64,000 nt of DNA. It comes from a bacterium (GTDB taxonomy: Bacteria; Actinomycetota; Acidimicrobiia; Spongiisociales; ZC4RG35). The translations under genes were made by a program, and so were the position numbers. The DNA lies in NCBI GenBank assembly GCA_028823995.1, contig JAPPFD010000006.1, positions 88,985-152,984 of the forward strand, given 5' to 3'. Under the pieces are notes generated by a model. That model was not told the DNA's origin. It made no database searches and was given only the letters and a program-made list of their open reading frames with translations. The number at the start of each line of letters is the position of its first letter. Position 1 is the first letter of the stretch. Positions 16,501 through 25,369 of this stretch are shown piece by piece.

Positions 16501-17363
16501 GAGCGGTGGGGAGTCGGGCTCCGCCGCGCGGAGACGGCCGCCCTCAACTCGGCCAGTACCTGATCGGGCACCAGCAGATCACCCCTGCCCGTTCCCAGCT
16601 TGACATCCGGCTTGAAACGCCCGTGATAGTCCGATCCTCCCGAGGGAACCAGTCCGTGTCTCCGAGCCAACTCGGTCAGCGAGCGGCGGGTTGGAGGATC
16701 ATACGCCCCGTAGTGGGCCTCCATCCCGTCCAGGCCCTGCTCCGCCAGTTCCTCCAACACAGCCGAGAGCCGCCCTCCCTCCACCCCCAGGGTGAGGGGA
16801 TGGGCCAGAACCGCGACCCCACCGGCGGCGTGAGCCGCCGCGATGGCGTCCGCCGGATCGAGGCGGAATCTCTCCACATAGGCAGGACGCCCCCTGCCAA
16901 GGTACAGGTCGAATGCGGCCGGAATGTCGGGGGCGTAGCCTTTCTTGACCAGGAGGGAAGCAAGATGCGGTCTTCCGATAGTCCCCGACCCGCCTTCCTC
17001 CCTCACCTCCTCAAGGGTGACGTCCATGCCCCGGGAGCGCAGCAGCTCCACTACTTTCAGATTGCGCCGGGTCCTCCCCTCCCGCACCCGGACCAGCCGG
17101 GATGAGAGATAGTCGCGGTCCTCGATCAGCAACACCAGCAAATGCATGGCGCCGAGACCCCACTGAAGGGACAACTCCAATCCCTTGACCAGTTCAATCC
17201 CGGCCCGGGAGGCGGCTGCTTCCGCTTCGGCCAGCCCTTCGGTCGTGTCATGATCGGTGACGGCCACCGCCGACAGTCCCAACGCTGCGGCGGCGGAGAC
17301 CAGCTCGGCCGGAGAGTCGGAACCGTCCGAGGCGGTGGTGTGGGTGTGCAGATCGACCCCCAT
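16497..17363 (-). CDS. PHP-domain phosphoesterase
   Basis: A 288-residue PHP protein. Metal-binding motifs: VDLHTHTTASDGSDSP (HxH at about 5-7), AVTDHDTTEG, a mid-protein His in IGRPHLASLL, VLAHPLTLG and GSDYHG near the C-terminus. This arrangement matches the YciV/TrpH group, whose members hydrolyse 3',5'-nucleoside bisphosphates or short RNA ends. It starts at ATG 17363, 13 bp after the cyclophilin gene on the same strand, and is coupled to murJ downstream. Confidence 0.85.
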   Translation of the reverse strand: MGVDLHTHTTASDGSDSPAELVSAAAALGLSAVAVTDHDTTEGLAEAEAAASRAGIELVKGLELSLQWGLGAMHLLVLLIEDRDYLSSRLVRVREGRTRRNLKVVELLRSRGMDVTLEEVREEGGSGTIGRPHLASLLVKKGYAPDIPAAFDLYLGRGRPAYVERFRLDPADAIAAAHAAGGVAVLAHPLTLGVEGGRLSAVLEELAEQGLDGMEAHYGAYDPPTRRSLTELARRHGLVPSGGSDYHGRFKPDVKLGTGRGDLLVPDQVLAELRAAVSARRSPTPHRS

Positions 17364-17376
17364 AGCAGGGGCCCGA

Positions 17377-18168
17377 TCAGGATTCGACGGTGATCGTCAC
17401 CGACTCGATGTAGATGGCTTCCCTGGGAAGGCTCTGCTCACCTGTGGAGGAAAGGACCGTGGGCACCTGCGCAATCAAGTCCAGTACCTCCAGGCCTTCG
17501 ACTATCCGTCCCAGCACGTTGTATTGCGGGTTCAGGAAGGGGGCGTCATCCAGCATCCAGAAGAACTGGCTGCCGGTGGTGTTCTTCCCGGCGTTGGCCA
17601 TGGCGACCACCCCTCGCTCGTACTGGAAGTCTTCGGGTGGGAACTCGTCGACGATCTCGTACCCGGCGTCTCCCCGTCCGGTGGCAGTGGGGTCGCCACC
17701 CTGGGCGACGAAACCCTCCAACACGCGGTGGAACACCGTGCCGTCGTAATACCCCTCCCTAGCCAGGAAGACGAAGGAATTGACAGTTGCGGCATAGCGC
17801 GTGTCGAGTTCGATTACCACCGTCCCACATGAGGTCTCCACCCGGGCGAAGACCGACGAATCGGGGGTGATCCCCTGTGTGACGAAGTCGTTGAAGGTCA
17901 TCCCCTGCAGGAGAGGAGGCGCCTCCGCTCCGCAGGCGGTGGGCTTCTCCCGGTACTCCTGGTAGTCGCCGGACAACTCCGGGGAGGCCGCCTCGTCGGG
18001 CTGATCCCCCCTCGAAGTGCAGACCACCAGCACCGCCACCAGGACCACCGCCATGGCTACCCCGATCCCCAGTCGCTTCAGGTTCTCCTTCCGGGATGCC
18101 TTCTTCCGCTCCGCCTGGAGACGCGCCGCCTTGGCGGCCTTCTGACGCTGTCGCTTTGCCTTGCTCAC
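17377..18168 (-). CDS. Membrane-anchored cyclophilin-type peptidyl-prolyl isomerase
   Basis: A 263-residue protein. A very basic cytoplasmic N-terminus (residues 1-33, rich in Lys, Arg, Ala) precedes one transmembrane helix (LGIGVAMAVVLVAVLVVC, about 34-51). An extracytoplasmic cyclophilin domain follows, with TVNSFVFLAREGYYDGTVFH, FVAQGGDPTATGRGD and ATANAGKNTTGSQFF-like MANAGKNTTGSQFFWML. The acidic loop before the catalytic domain is longer than in cytosolic cyclophilins. It probably helps fold secreted proteins. It leads the cyclophilin-PHP-murJ run. Confidence 0.9.
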   Translation of the reverse strand: MSKAKRQRQKAAKAARLQAERKKASRKENLKRLGIGVAMAVVLVAVLVVCTSRGDQPDEAASPELSGDYQEYREKPTACGAEAPPLLQGMTFNDFVTQGITPDSSVFARVETSCGTVVIELDTRYAATVNSFVFLAREGYYDGTVFHRVLEGFVAQGGDPTATGRGDAGYEIVDEFPPEDFQYERGVVAMANAGKNTTGSQFFWMLDDAPFLNPQYNVLGRIVEGLEVLDLIAQVPTVLSSTGEQSLPREAIYIESVTITVES

Positions 18169-18240
18169 CTAAAAGGACTCTCCTGTGCCGATCGGTCGGA
18201 TCGCCGGCGTGGTCTTTCGAAAACATTGTACGCACCCGGT

Positions 18241-18288
18241 GGCGGCCATGGACCGCCGAGGCGAAAGGGGTCCTGAGGACCGGGCGCC
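18241..18288 (+). promoter_or_regulatory. Structured leader in front of lysC
   Basis: Two adjacent hairpins lie 43-90 nt before lysC. The first pairs GGCGG (18241-18245) with CCGCC (18253-18257). The second pairs GGCG (18260-18263) with CGCC (18285-18288) around an inner stem GGTCC/GGACC (18269-18273/18277-18281). I recognise no known riboswitch. It may be an attenuator or only GC-rich chance pairing. Confidence 0.3.
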
Positions 18289-18330
18289 AGGCCGTAACAT
18301 GAGGTTGTTGATCTCCCTCCCTTCCTTGGA

Positions 18331-19575
18331 ATGACGCGAATCGTACAAAAATTCGGCGGGTCTTCACTCGCGACGCCCGATCGCATCCGAAGCGTGGCAG
18401 CCCGGGTGGTTGGCGCCCGACGGACGGGCGCCCAGGTGCTGGTGGTCGTCTCCGCCATGGGTGACACCACGGACGACCTGGTGGTCCTCTCCCGGGAAGT
18501 GAACCCCAACCCGCCGGCCAGGGAGATGGACATGCTGCTGAGCGCAGGCGAGCGCATCTCCATCGCCCTGACCGCCATGGCCATCGCCGCCCATGGCGTG
18601 GAGGCTGTCAGCCTGACCGGCAGCCAGGCCGGGATTCTCACCGACGACACCCACGGCGCCGCCAAGATCCAGGGGATAACGGGTGCCCGGGTCACCGACA
18701 ATCTCGCCGAGGGGAAGGTGGTGATCGTGGCCGGCTTCCAAGGGGTCAGCCCGCGGTCAAAGGAGATCACCACCCTGGGCAGGGGAGGTTCCGACACCAG
18801 TGCGGTGGCGCTGGCCGCTGCCTTGGGAGGAGATGTCGCCGAGATCTACACTGATGTGCCCGGGGTGATGACCGCCGACCCCCGGATAGTCCCCGAGGCA
18901 CAGAAACTGGAAGAGATCTCGTATCAGGAGATGATGGAGTTGGCCGCCGGGGGAGCGGGAGTGCTCGTTCCCAGGGCGGTGGAGGTCGGTCGTCGATATG
19001 GAGTCCCCATCCACGTACGATCCTCCTTTACAGATTCACCCGGCACCTGGATTAGAAAGGCCACCGAGATGGAGCGCATGGAACAAGCCATAGTCAGCGG
19101 AATCGCCCACGACTCCTCGGAGGCGAAGGTCACCCTGCGGGAAGTCCCCGACCAACCCGGAGTTGCGGCCTCCATCTTCGAACCGCTGGCGGAGGCGAGC
19201 GTGAACGTCGACATGATCGTCCAGAACGTTTCCCGCGAGGGCCTGTCCGACATCAGCTTCACCATCCCCAAGAGTTCCATGGAATGGGCCGAAGAGGTGG
19301 TCAGGCTGGTGGGTCAGCATGTGAAAGCGTCCGGGGTGGAGATCCGCAGCGACATAGCCAAGGTCTCACTGATTGGAGCAGGAATGAAGACCGAACCGGG
19401 CGTAGCGGCCCGGGTATTCCGAACCTTGGGCGAGGCGGGCATCAATATCGAGATGATCTCCACCTCCACCATCAGGATCTCCTGCGTGGTGGAACAATCC
19501 CAGATGCAGAAGGCCGTGCAGGTACTCCACCGCGAGTTTCGCCCACCATTGATCCGGGAGGAAAGAGGGGCATGA
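18331..19575 (+). CDS. lysC: Aspartate kinase
   Basis: A 414-residue aspartokinase, which phosphorylates aspartate in the first step to lysine, threonine and methionine. The kinase domain starts [17 protein letters not shown] and contains [19 protein letters not shown] and [18 protein letters not shown]. Two C-terminal ACT domains (about 265-405; [17 protein letters not shown] and [19 protein letters not shown]) are the usual site of lysine/threonine feedback. The ATG at 18331 starts the homologous region. The stop overlaps the asd start by 4 nt. No internal beta-subunit start is required by what is seen. Confidence 0.95.
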   Translation: MTRIVQKFGGSSLATPDRIRSVAARVVGARRTGAQVLVVVSAMGDTTDDLVVLSREVNPNPPAREMDMLLSAGERISIALTAMAIAAHGVEAVSLTGSQAGILTDDTHGAAKIQGITGARVTDNLAEGKVVIVAGFQGVSPRSKEITTLGRGGSDTSAVALAAALGGDVAEIYTDVPGVMTADPRIVPEAQKLEEISYQEMMELAAGGAGVLVPRAVEVGRRYGVPIHVRSSFTDSPGTWIRKATEMERMEQAIVSGIAHDSSEAKVTLREVPDQPGVAASIFEPLAEASVNVDMIVQNVSREGLSDISFTIPKSSMEWAEEVVRLVGQHVKASGVEIRSDIAKVSLIGAGMKTEPGVAARVFRTLGEAGINIEMISTSTIRISCVVEQSQMQKAVQVLHREFRPPLIREERGA

Positions 19576-20585
19576 GCATCGACCTTGCCCTAGTGGGCGC
19601 CACTGGAGCAGTGGGCCGGACTGCGCTGGACATCCTCGCCGAACGGGATTTCCCGATTGGCCGCCTGCGTCTCATGGCCTCGGCGCGCTCGGCCGGGAAG
19701 AAGGTCTCCACGGCCTGGGGCGAGGTGGAGGTGGAGGACCTGGATGAGGCCGATCCCGGAGGCGTCGAGATTGCGATCTTCTCGGCGGGCGCCTCCCGGT
19801 CGGAGACCCATGGCCCGCGGTTCGTGGAAGCCGGGGCGGTGGTGATCGACAACTCGTCCCGTTTCCGGATGGACCCCCGGGTTCCGCTGGTGGTGGCGGA
19901 TGTGAACGACCATGCCTTGGAGTCACACCAGGGAGTGGTCGCCAACCCCAACTGCACCACCATGGTGCTGATGATGGCGGTCGCCCCCCTCCACCGGGCG
20001 GCCGGACTCCGTTCAATGGTGGCCACCTCCTATCAGTCGGTCTCAGGCTCGGGCCAGAAGGGGATGGCCGAACTGTCCGATCAGATAGAGCACTTTCGGG
20101 ATGATCGGTCAGCTTTGGCACAGGGACGGTGGACCGATCCGGGGACCGAGGTTTACAGTCGCCCCATCGGTTTCAACGTGCTGCCCCTGGCAGGCTCGGA
20201 GGCCCGACGGGGCTATACCGACGAGGAGTGGAAGCTGGTCAACGAGTCCCGCAAGATTCTCGACCTTCCGGGGTTGGACGTTGAACCCACCTGCGTGAGA
20301 GTGCCCGTGATGGTCGGGCACGGATTGGCCGCCTCCGTGTGGTTCGAACGCCCCATCGACCGGGACGAGGCGGTGCGAATCCTCTCCGCCGCTCCCGGAG
20401 TGGAGGTCTGGGAGGACATCCCGCCCACCCCTCTCGACAGCGCCGGGCGGGACCGCACCCTGGTCGGCCGGGTACGGGAGACGGTGGGAGCCGCAGGGGG
20501 GATCAACCTGTGGGCGGTAGGCGACAACCTCCGCAAGGGAGCGGCTCTGAACGCCATCCAACTGGCAGAACGACTGAACCTCTAG
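19572..20585 (+). CDS. asd: Aspartate-semialdehyde dehydrogenase
   Basis: A 337-residue NADPH-dependent enzyme making aspartate 4-semialdehyde from aspartyl phosphate. The nucleotide-binding start is [18 protein letters not shown]. The catalytic Cys is in [12 protein letters not shown]. Further features are [25 protein letters not shown] and the substrate-binding [19 protein letters not shown]. The ATG at 19572, in an ATGA overlap with lysC, begins the homologous part; the open frame extends upstream only as an overlap of lysC. Confidence 0.95.
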   Translation: MSIDLALVGATGAVGRTALDILAERDFPIGRLRLMASARSAGKKVSTAWGEVEVEDLDEADPGGVEIAIFSAGASRSETHGPRFVEAGAVVIDNSSRFRMDPRVPLVVADVNDHALESHQGVVANPNCTTMVLMMAVAPLHRAAGLRSMVATSYQSVSGSGQKGMAELSDQIEHFRDDRSALAQGRWTDPGTEVYSRPIGFNVLPLAGSEARRGYTDEEWKLVNESRKILDLPGLDVEPTCVRVPVMVGHGLAASVWFERPIDRDEAVRILSAAPGVEVWEDIPPTPLDSAGRDRTLVGRVRETVGAAGGINLWAVGDNLRKGAALNAIQLAERLNL

Positions 20586-20663
20586 CCTGGCGGCACCATG
20601 ATCGCCGGAGGGGTTCCGGAGTGTCTGGAGACTGAGCCAGGACCCCTACTGGAGGGCATGGCC

Positions 20664-21742
20664 TCAATCTCCGCTGCTTGCGCCCCTGGGCCTGAGGTGG
20701 CGAACGCCCACCAATGTGGCGATGATGCCTGCGATGGCTATGCCTATTAGCACGGCCTGCGCGGTGGAAGCCGCTTGCTCGGTCTCATCTGCGGAAACCG
20801 CTGCGGCTTGTTTGATCTCCTCGACAAGACCATCGATCTCTGTATCGAGTCCGTCCTGCACCTGATGATTGATGGCGATCAATTCCCGCTCCAACACCGC
20901 CCTTGACAGCCTTGTCCTTATCTCGTCAAAAGTGGTTGATCCGGTGGCGTCTATTTGGAACAGCCTCTCGGCAAGAGGAATGACCGATGCGTCTATGTCC
21001 GGTCCGCCGTGCGCGGAGAGGTATTCGATGTCTCTCCTGGCGCGTTGAGCGGCGGAAACGAACCCCCCCTCAACGCTTGTGACCAGAGGTGGATTCGGCA
21101 TCCGGTAGGCGGCCGCCAAGATCAGGTGCCCTACCGTCACCGAACGCTGCAAGGAGGCCAAATGGTGATAACGCAGCAATTCTTCTCGATTCATCGGATC
21201 ACCTGTGGCTGCATCCCTGAATTCGCTCCTGCCGGTCATCATGTAGTAAAACTGGTTGTCCACGCTGGTGTTGAGCGCCGGCTGGAGCTCGCGTACAGTG
21301 AGCATGTTCAACTCTTGGCTGTTACGCGTTCCAGCAAGCAACGACCTCAGAAGATCGGGACGTCCCGCCTCTATGCGATCAACGTTGGAGACCAGCAGTC
21401 CGACTTGCTCTCTGATTTTCTCCATCCTTGCGGCATATCTCCCGCCATCAAGGACGGCCAGTTGTTCGGAAAGCCGGGTCTTGTGCTCTGCTACGGCTGT
21501 CCTCGAAGCGATCACACTCTCTCTCGTCATATTTAGGTTGGTCTCGACAGAACCGATCAACGCCAAAGCATTGGAATGCCGGGAAACCTCCAAAACGGCG
21601 GCCAGAGCCTGGACATCTGCATCTGGAGCTTCGTCGCCGGTCAGATCGCCAGTGGCCAGCCATCCCCCACCGAGGCCAGAGTGACAACCAGCGACAAGGC
21701 CACGATCACCTTCAGGGGAGCGGAGCCGACTCGTGCTGTCAT
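20664..21742 (-). pseudogene. Membrane sensor-like helical protein with a frameshift in its signal segment
   Basis: The ATG at 21742 overlaps the stop of the receptor gene by 4 nt and encodes a signal/transmembrane start (MTARVGSAPLKVIVALSLVV, then TLASVG). That frame hits TGA a few codons later. The long downstream frame, about 350 residues, is one base out of register. Restoring one base in the C5 run at 21664-21668 (G5 on the coding strand) joins them as ...TLASVGGWLATGDLTG. The body is alpha-helical with coiled-coil segments and ends in a transmembrane helix (AVLIGIAIAGIIATLVGV) and a short basic tail. It resembles the periplasmic helical sensor part of two-component or cyclase proteins, but no output domain follows. 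Either it is a pseudogene, a sequencing error in a homopolymer, or a slippage site. Confidence 0.6.
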
Positions 21743-23085
21743 CGTCTCTCTCCCAGACTCTCAACCACGTGATATTCCCCGTCATCGCCGATAACCGTCA
21801 CAAACACCGCGTCGGATCCTTGATTGTCGTCTTGTCCGTAGTGGAGACTCATCCCATCAAGATCAACCGTCCCTGCGTCGCGAACGGCTCCCAGGAAACA
21901 CTCCCGGCTGACCTCGGGGCCGCACAACTGCAGACCGGCAATGGCCAAACGTCCGGCCAGATAACCTTCCAGCGACACGAAACCCGGCGCCGCATCGGCT
22001 TGAAAAGCCCTCAATGCGTTCTGATACTCAGAAACTACGGGCACACTGGTGTCTCCGGGAAGTGGCACCACTTGTGTCACATATACGTCGGTCCCATCGG
22101 GCCCCAACTCTTCCGCCAATGCGTTGCTGCCCACGAAAGAGACCGTCATGAACACCGGATCAATGTCTTGGCGCATCAGGTTGATGGTCTTGGCCACCGG
22201 AGAATAGGCCCCGATCATTATGACTGCCTCGGGATCGGCTTCCACGAGGTTCATCACGGCATTCTTTACAGCACTGGTGTTCCGTGGGTAGTACCAAGAG
22301 GCCACAGGAGAAAGACCGCGGCGCTCCAAAGCCTGGAGCGCTCCATCGAGACCGGTCTGCCCATAGGAATCGTTCTGGTACAGAACCGCCACTCTCGTAA
22401 CGCCCAAGTCTTCAGTGAGACGCTCGACCATCTCCTCGGTCTCCTGGTGATAGGAGGCACGCAGGTTCAAGACGGTGTTCAAGTCAGGCTCCCGAAGGAA
22501 CGCGGCACCGGTGAAGGGAGCGATGAAGGGCACTCCCCCCTCCTCAGCCAATGGCAAAGCCGAGCGGGAGGTAGGAGTACCCACCTCCCCGATCAGAGCG
22601 AAAACCCCTTCCCTATTGATAAGTTGTCGAGTATTGATGTAAGCGGAGTCCGGTTCGTAGAAGTCGTCTAGGGTCACCAGTTCCACCATCCTCCCGTGGA
22701 CCCCACCGGCCTGGTTCACTTCATGGAATGCGGCCTGAATGCCGAGCCGCATCTCATTGCCAAGTGCTTGCGCAGGCCCGCTGAACGCAGCAGACTGACC
22801 GAACACGATCCTGCTGTCGGATATGCCCGGGTCAATCTCAACGGATTCAACCATTGAGCCTTCCTGAGAGGCTGGGGAGTCGTCAGGAGTTGCTTCTTCC
22901 GACTCTTGGCAAGCAGCAAGCAATGCCACCAATGCCATGCCCAGCACAACCGCAGTGAACGAACCCCACCCGGCCCTTCCTTTACCAACCGCCTGCTTAC
23001 CGGCGGTCCGGTTCTCAAAGGATCGTCGTGAAGACAGCGCCTCGACGCTGGCTCTGAACCTCTTTCGGCGGCTTGTCCTGCTCAC
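21739..23085 (-). CDS. LivK-like periplasmic-binding lipoprotein (type I receptor)
   Basis: An extracytoplasmic ligand-binding protein of the branched-chain amino acid/amide receptor family. After a basic N-terminus there is a lipoprotein signal ending VALVALLAAC with the lipid-accepting Cys. The mature part has SRIVFGQSAAFSGPAQALGN, VHGRMVELVTLDDFYEP, FALIGEVGTPTSRSALPLA, GVPFIAPFTGA and VAVLYQNDSYGQTGLDGA, all typical of the fold. The start is uncertain: GTG 23085 is used; TTG 23121, 9 nt after a TATACT element, and ATGs further upstream are alternatives. It overlaps the sensor gene by 4 nt. With no permease or ATPase adjacent, it may signal through that sensor rather than import. Confidence 0.85.
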   Translation of the reverse strand: MSRTSRRKRFRASVEALSSRRSFENRTAGKQAVGKGRAGWGSFTAVVLGMALVALLAACQESEEATPDDSPASQEGSMVESVEIDPGISDSRIVFGQSAAFSGPAQALGNEMRLGIQAAFHEVNQAGGVHGRMVELVTLDDFYEPDSAYINTRQLINREGVFALIGEVGTPTSRSALPLAEEGGVPFIAPFTGAAFLREPDLNTVLNLRASYHQETEEMVERLTEDLGVTRVAVLYQNDSYGQTGLDGALQALERRGLSPVASWYYPRNTSAVKNAVMNLVEADPEAVIMIGAYSPVAKTINLMRQDIDPVFMTVSFVGSNALAEELGPDGTDVYVTQVVPLPGDTSVPVVSEYQNALRAFQADAAPGFVSLEGYLAGRLAIAGLQLCGPEVSRECFLGAVRDAGTVDLDGMSLHYGQDDNQGSDAVFVTVIGDDGEYHVVESLGERR

Positions 23086-23130
23086 GATATCCCGAGCGAT
23101 GATGAACCCATCTTTATCCAAGATGGGCTG

Positions 23131-23136
23131 AGTATA
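23131..23136 (-). promoter_or_regulatory. Candidate -10 TATACT for the receptor-sensor operon
   Basis: TATACT on the minus strand, 46 nt upstream of the chosen GTG start and immediately downstream of the Fur-like box, is the best -10 match in this intergenic region. Confidence 0.4.
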
Positions 23137-23145
23137 CCGACACAT

Positions 23146-23164
23146 GAGAATGATTATCGTTATT
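23146..23164 (-). promoter_or_regulatory. Fur/Zur-like metal-repressor box
   Basis: The 19-nt sequence matches the Fur consensus GATAATGATAATCATTATC at 15 of 19 positions when read on the plus strand, and the core on the minus strand (CGATAATCATTCTCA) matches 13 of 15 of the 7-1-7 dyad. It overlaps the expected -35 region of the receptor operon and is an AT-rich patch in GC-rich DNA. Whether iron or zinc is sensed cannot be told. It lies between the divergent receptor operon and the hydrolase array. Confidence 0.55.
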
Positions 23165-23273
23165 AAGTAAAGGTTGGCCCCCTGAGGACGAGAGAACCAC
23201 ACCAACATCTGAGCCCTTAAACCGAGTCCCGTCCACTGAACGGGGCAACTCCACCGGCGGGTTTGTGGCTCGA

Positions 23274-23279
23274 TAATCT
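23274..23279 (+). promoter_or_regulatory. Leaderless -10 element TAATCT before hydrolase 1
   Basis: TAATCT then 8 nt then the ATG at 23288. No ribosome binding site is present. Confidence 0.5.
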
Positions 23280-23287
23280 CGGACGAC

Positions 23288-24127
23288 ATGACTGAGTGGA
23301 TCACCACCCGCGACGGCGTCCGCATCGCTTACCACCAAGTGGGCGCCGGCCATCCGCCGATTGTCTTCGTCCACGGGATCTATGGCAATCGGGGAGGTTC
23401 GGCCATCCAAGAGGAGTACTTCTGGCCCGACCACAGGTGTGTGGCCGTCGACCTGCGCGGCAACGGCGACAGCGATAAGCCCGACGAGGTCTACACGATG
23501 GCCAGACACGCCGACGACGTGGCAGAATTGCTCTGTCATCTGGGCTTGGAACGATCGGTCCTGGTAGGTCACAGCATGGGCGGACAGGTGGTTATCTCGG
23601 TTGCTGCCCGGCACCCTGACCTGGTGGGCGCCATCGCCAGCATCGACTCGCCAAGCAACATGCCCGGATGGCAGAAGCGCTTCAGCAATTCCTACGACCA
23701 CCTGATGACCCGGGACGGCCCCTTCCGGGAAGCCGCCCGCACCTTCCTGGGCGCCGCTTACCTCCCCACCGACGATCCGTCACGGGTGGCGGGAATCTCC
23801 GAGCGGCTCGCCGCATTTCCCGATCATGTGATAGTCAGGCAGTGGTGGGCGTTGAGTTCCTTCGATCCGGCGCCGGTGCTCCGCCGCGTCAAGTGCCCCT
23901 ACCTCTACATCGACTGCGGCCAGCCCTACCTGGAATTCGATCTGCTCCGGGAGTTGTGCCCCCAGGTGGTGATCGGCAAGACCGTGGGCTCCGGTCACGC
24001 CGCCACCAGAGATGTGCCCGACCAGGTCAACGCCATGCTGCGGCGATTCATAGAACACGCCGACGCCATTTCGGCCGAGATGATCCGCACCGGCGGGGTG
24101 TTCCAGTACACCTTCCCCTCCAAGTAG
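23288..24127 (+). CDS. Alpha/beta hydrolase, array copy 1
   Basis: A 279-residue cytoplasmic alpha/beta hydrolase, the first of five tandem paralogues. The oxyanion-hole segment is VFVHG (26-30). The nucleophile Ser96 lies in VGHSMGGQ. Candidate acid Asp209 is in YLYIDCGQP and His237 in GSGHAAT, giving the normal triad order. Like all copies it ends RTGGVFQYTFP, a tail I do not know from characterised hydrolases. The cap region (about 125-190) includes LPTDDPSR. The substrate is unknown; the fold covers esters, amides, epoxides and C-C bonds. It has its own leaderless promoter and diverges from the LivK-like receptor gene. Confidence 0.88.
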   Translation: MTEWITTRDGVRIAYHQVGAGHPPIVFVHGIYGNRGGSAIQEEYFWPDHRCVAVDLRGNGDSDKPDEVYTMARHADDVAELLCHLGLERSVLVGHSMGGQVVISVAARHPDLVGAIASIDSPSNMPGWQKRFSNSYDHLMTRDGPFREAARTFLGAAYLPTDDPSRVAGISERLAAFPDHVIVRQWWALSSFDPAPVLRRVKCPYLYIDCGQPYLEFDLLRELCPQVVIGKTVGSGHAATRDVPDQVNAMLRRFIEHADAISAEMIRTGGVFQYTFPSK

Positions 24128-24177
24128 GATCCCGGCGCCGAGCGTCGTTCCGGTGGCCGGGTCCCGTTCTGTCCACC

Positions 24178-24183
24178 TAATCT
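24178..24183 (+). promoter_or_regulatory. Leaderless -10 element TAATCT before hydrolase 2
   Basis: TAATCT, 7 nt (CGGCGAC), then the ATG at 24191. Confidence 0.55.
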
Positions 24184-24190
24184 CGGCGAC

Positions 24191-25030
24191 ATGACCGAAT
24201 GGTTCACCACTTCCGATGGAGTACGTCTCGCCTATCACCAACTCGGCGCCGACGACCCGCCCATCGTCTTCATCCACGGCGGGTTCGGCAACCGGACGGG
24301 TTTCACGCTCCAAGAGGAGTACTTCTCCCTCAGACACCGATGCCTGGCGATCGACCTGCGAGGTCGTGGCGAGAGTGACAAGCCCGACGAGTTGTACACC
24401 ATGGACAAACATGCCGACGAGTTGGCCGAGTGGATCCGTCACATGGGTCTTCGCCAACCCATCCTGGTCGGTCACAGCATGGGAGGACAGGTGGTGATCT
24501 CCACCGCCGCCCGGCATCCCGAACTGGTGGGAGCGATCGCCAGTCTGGACTCGCCCAGCAACATTCCCGGATGGCACCGGCGTTATCACGGCCCTTTCGA
24601 CCACCTTATGACCCGGGACGGTCCTTTCCGGGAGGCGCTGCTGACTTTTCTCGGCGCCGCCTACCTGCCGACCGACGATCCCTCCCGAGTCGGGGACATG
24701 CCGAAATGGCTGGCCGAAATCCCCGACCATGTGATCGTGAACAGCTGGCAGGGCATGAGCGCCTTCGACCCGGCGCCGGTGCTGGCAAAGGTCAAATGTC
24801 CCTATCTGTTCATCGACTGCGGGCAACCTGGCCTCGACCTCGATCTGCTCCGGGAGTTGTGCCCCCAAGTGGTGATCGGAAAGACGGTCGGCGCCGGTCA
24901 CCAGGCCACCAAGGACGTACCGGACCAGATCAACGCCATGCTGCGGAGATTCATCGACCACGCCGACGCCATTTCGGCCGAGATGATCCGCACCGGCGGG
25001 GTGTTCCAATACACCTTTCCGCCCACTTGA
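24191..25030 (+). CDS. Alpha/beta hydrolase, array copy 2
   Basis: A 279-residue paralogue of copy 1, aligning without gaps. HGG oxyanion segment at 29-31, Ser96 in VGHSMGGQ, Asp209 in LFIDCGQP and His237 in GAGHQAT. Shared blocks with copy 1 include TRDGPFRE, LPTDDPSRV and RELCPQVVIGKTVG, making copies 1 and 2 the closest pair (both GHSMGG). The spacer to copy 1 is 63 bp and to copy 3 is 339 bp. The substrate is unknown. Confidence 0.88.
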   Translation: MTEWFTTSDGVRLAYHQLGADDPPIVFIHGGFGNRTGFTLQEEYFSLRHRCLAIDLRGRGESDKPDELYTMDKHADELAEWIRHMGLRQPILVGHSMGGQVVISTAARHPELVGAIASLDSPSNIPGWHRRYHGPFDHLMTRDGPFREALLTFLGAAYLPTDDPSRVGDMPKWLAEIPDHVIVNSWQGMSAFDPAPVLAKVKCPYLFIDCGQPGLDLDLLRELCPQVVIGKTVGAGHQATKDVPDQINAMLRRFIDHADAISAEMIRTGGVFQYTFPPT

Positions 25031-25369
25031 CACCCCTTTGCAAGATCGGCGTACTCTGAAGATGTTCGACCCGAACTGAAAACCCGCGAAAAACCCCCTC
25101 TCGGGCCCACCCCCACCACCACCTTGCCGTGGGTTGAACGCGCTTTGCCCAGTTCGGAGCAAACCTTGCTGAACAAGGCGACTTGATCCCTCGACGCGGT
25201 CCGTGCGACGCCGGAGCGAACCGTGCGGGTGCTTGGTTCTTATCAATGTGAAGGGCCACTGGGACAATCGTCAACCCTGCGTCCCTGATTTGTTTCCCAA
25301 CCTTCTGCGAGACCCGGTGGCGGTTCTGGAGGCCCCGTGCCGGATCGGGACCCACCTAAGCTCGGTGGC
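25031..25369 (+). other. 339-bp spacer between hydrolases 2 and 3
   Basis: The longest spacer in the hydrolase array. Short open frames on the minus strand run through it but none has a recognisable product or ribosome site. I see no tRNA, terminator with a T-run or insertion-sequence ends. The last 13 nt are the leaderless promoter of hydrolase 3. Confidence 0.4.
25357..25362 (+). promoter_or_regulatory. Leaderless -10 element TAAGCT before hydrolase 3
   Basis: TAAGCT, 7 nt (CGGTGGC), then the ATG at 25370. This fixes the start at 25370 over the in-frame ATG at 25337. Confidence 0.55.
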
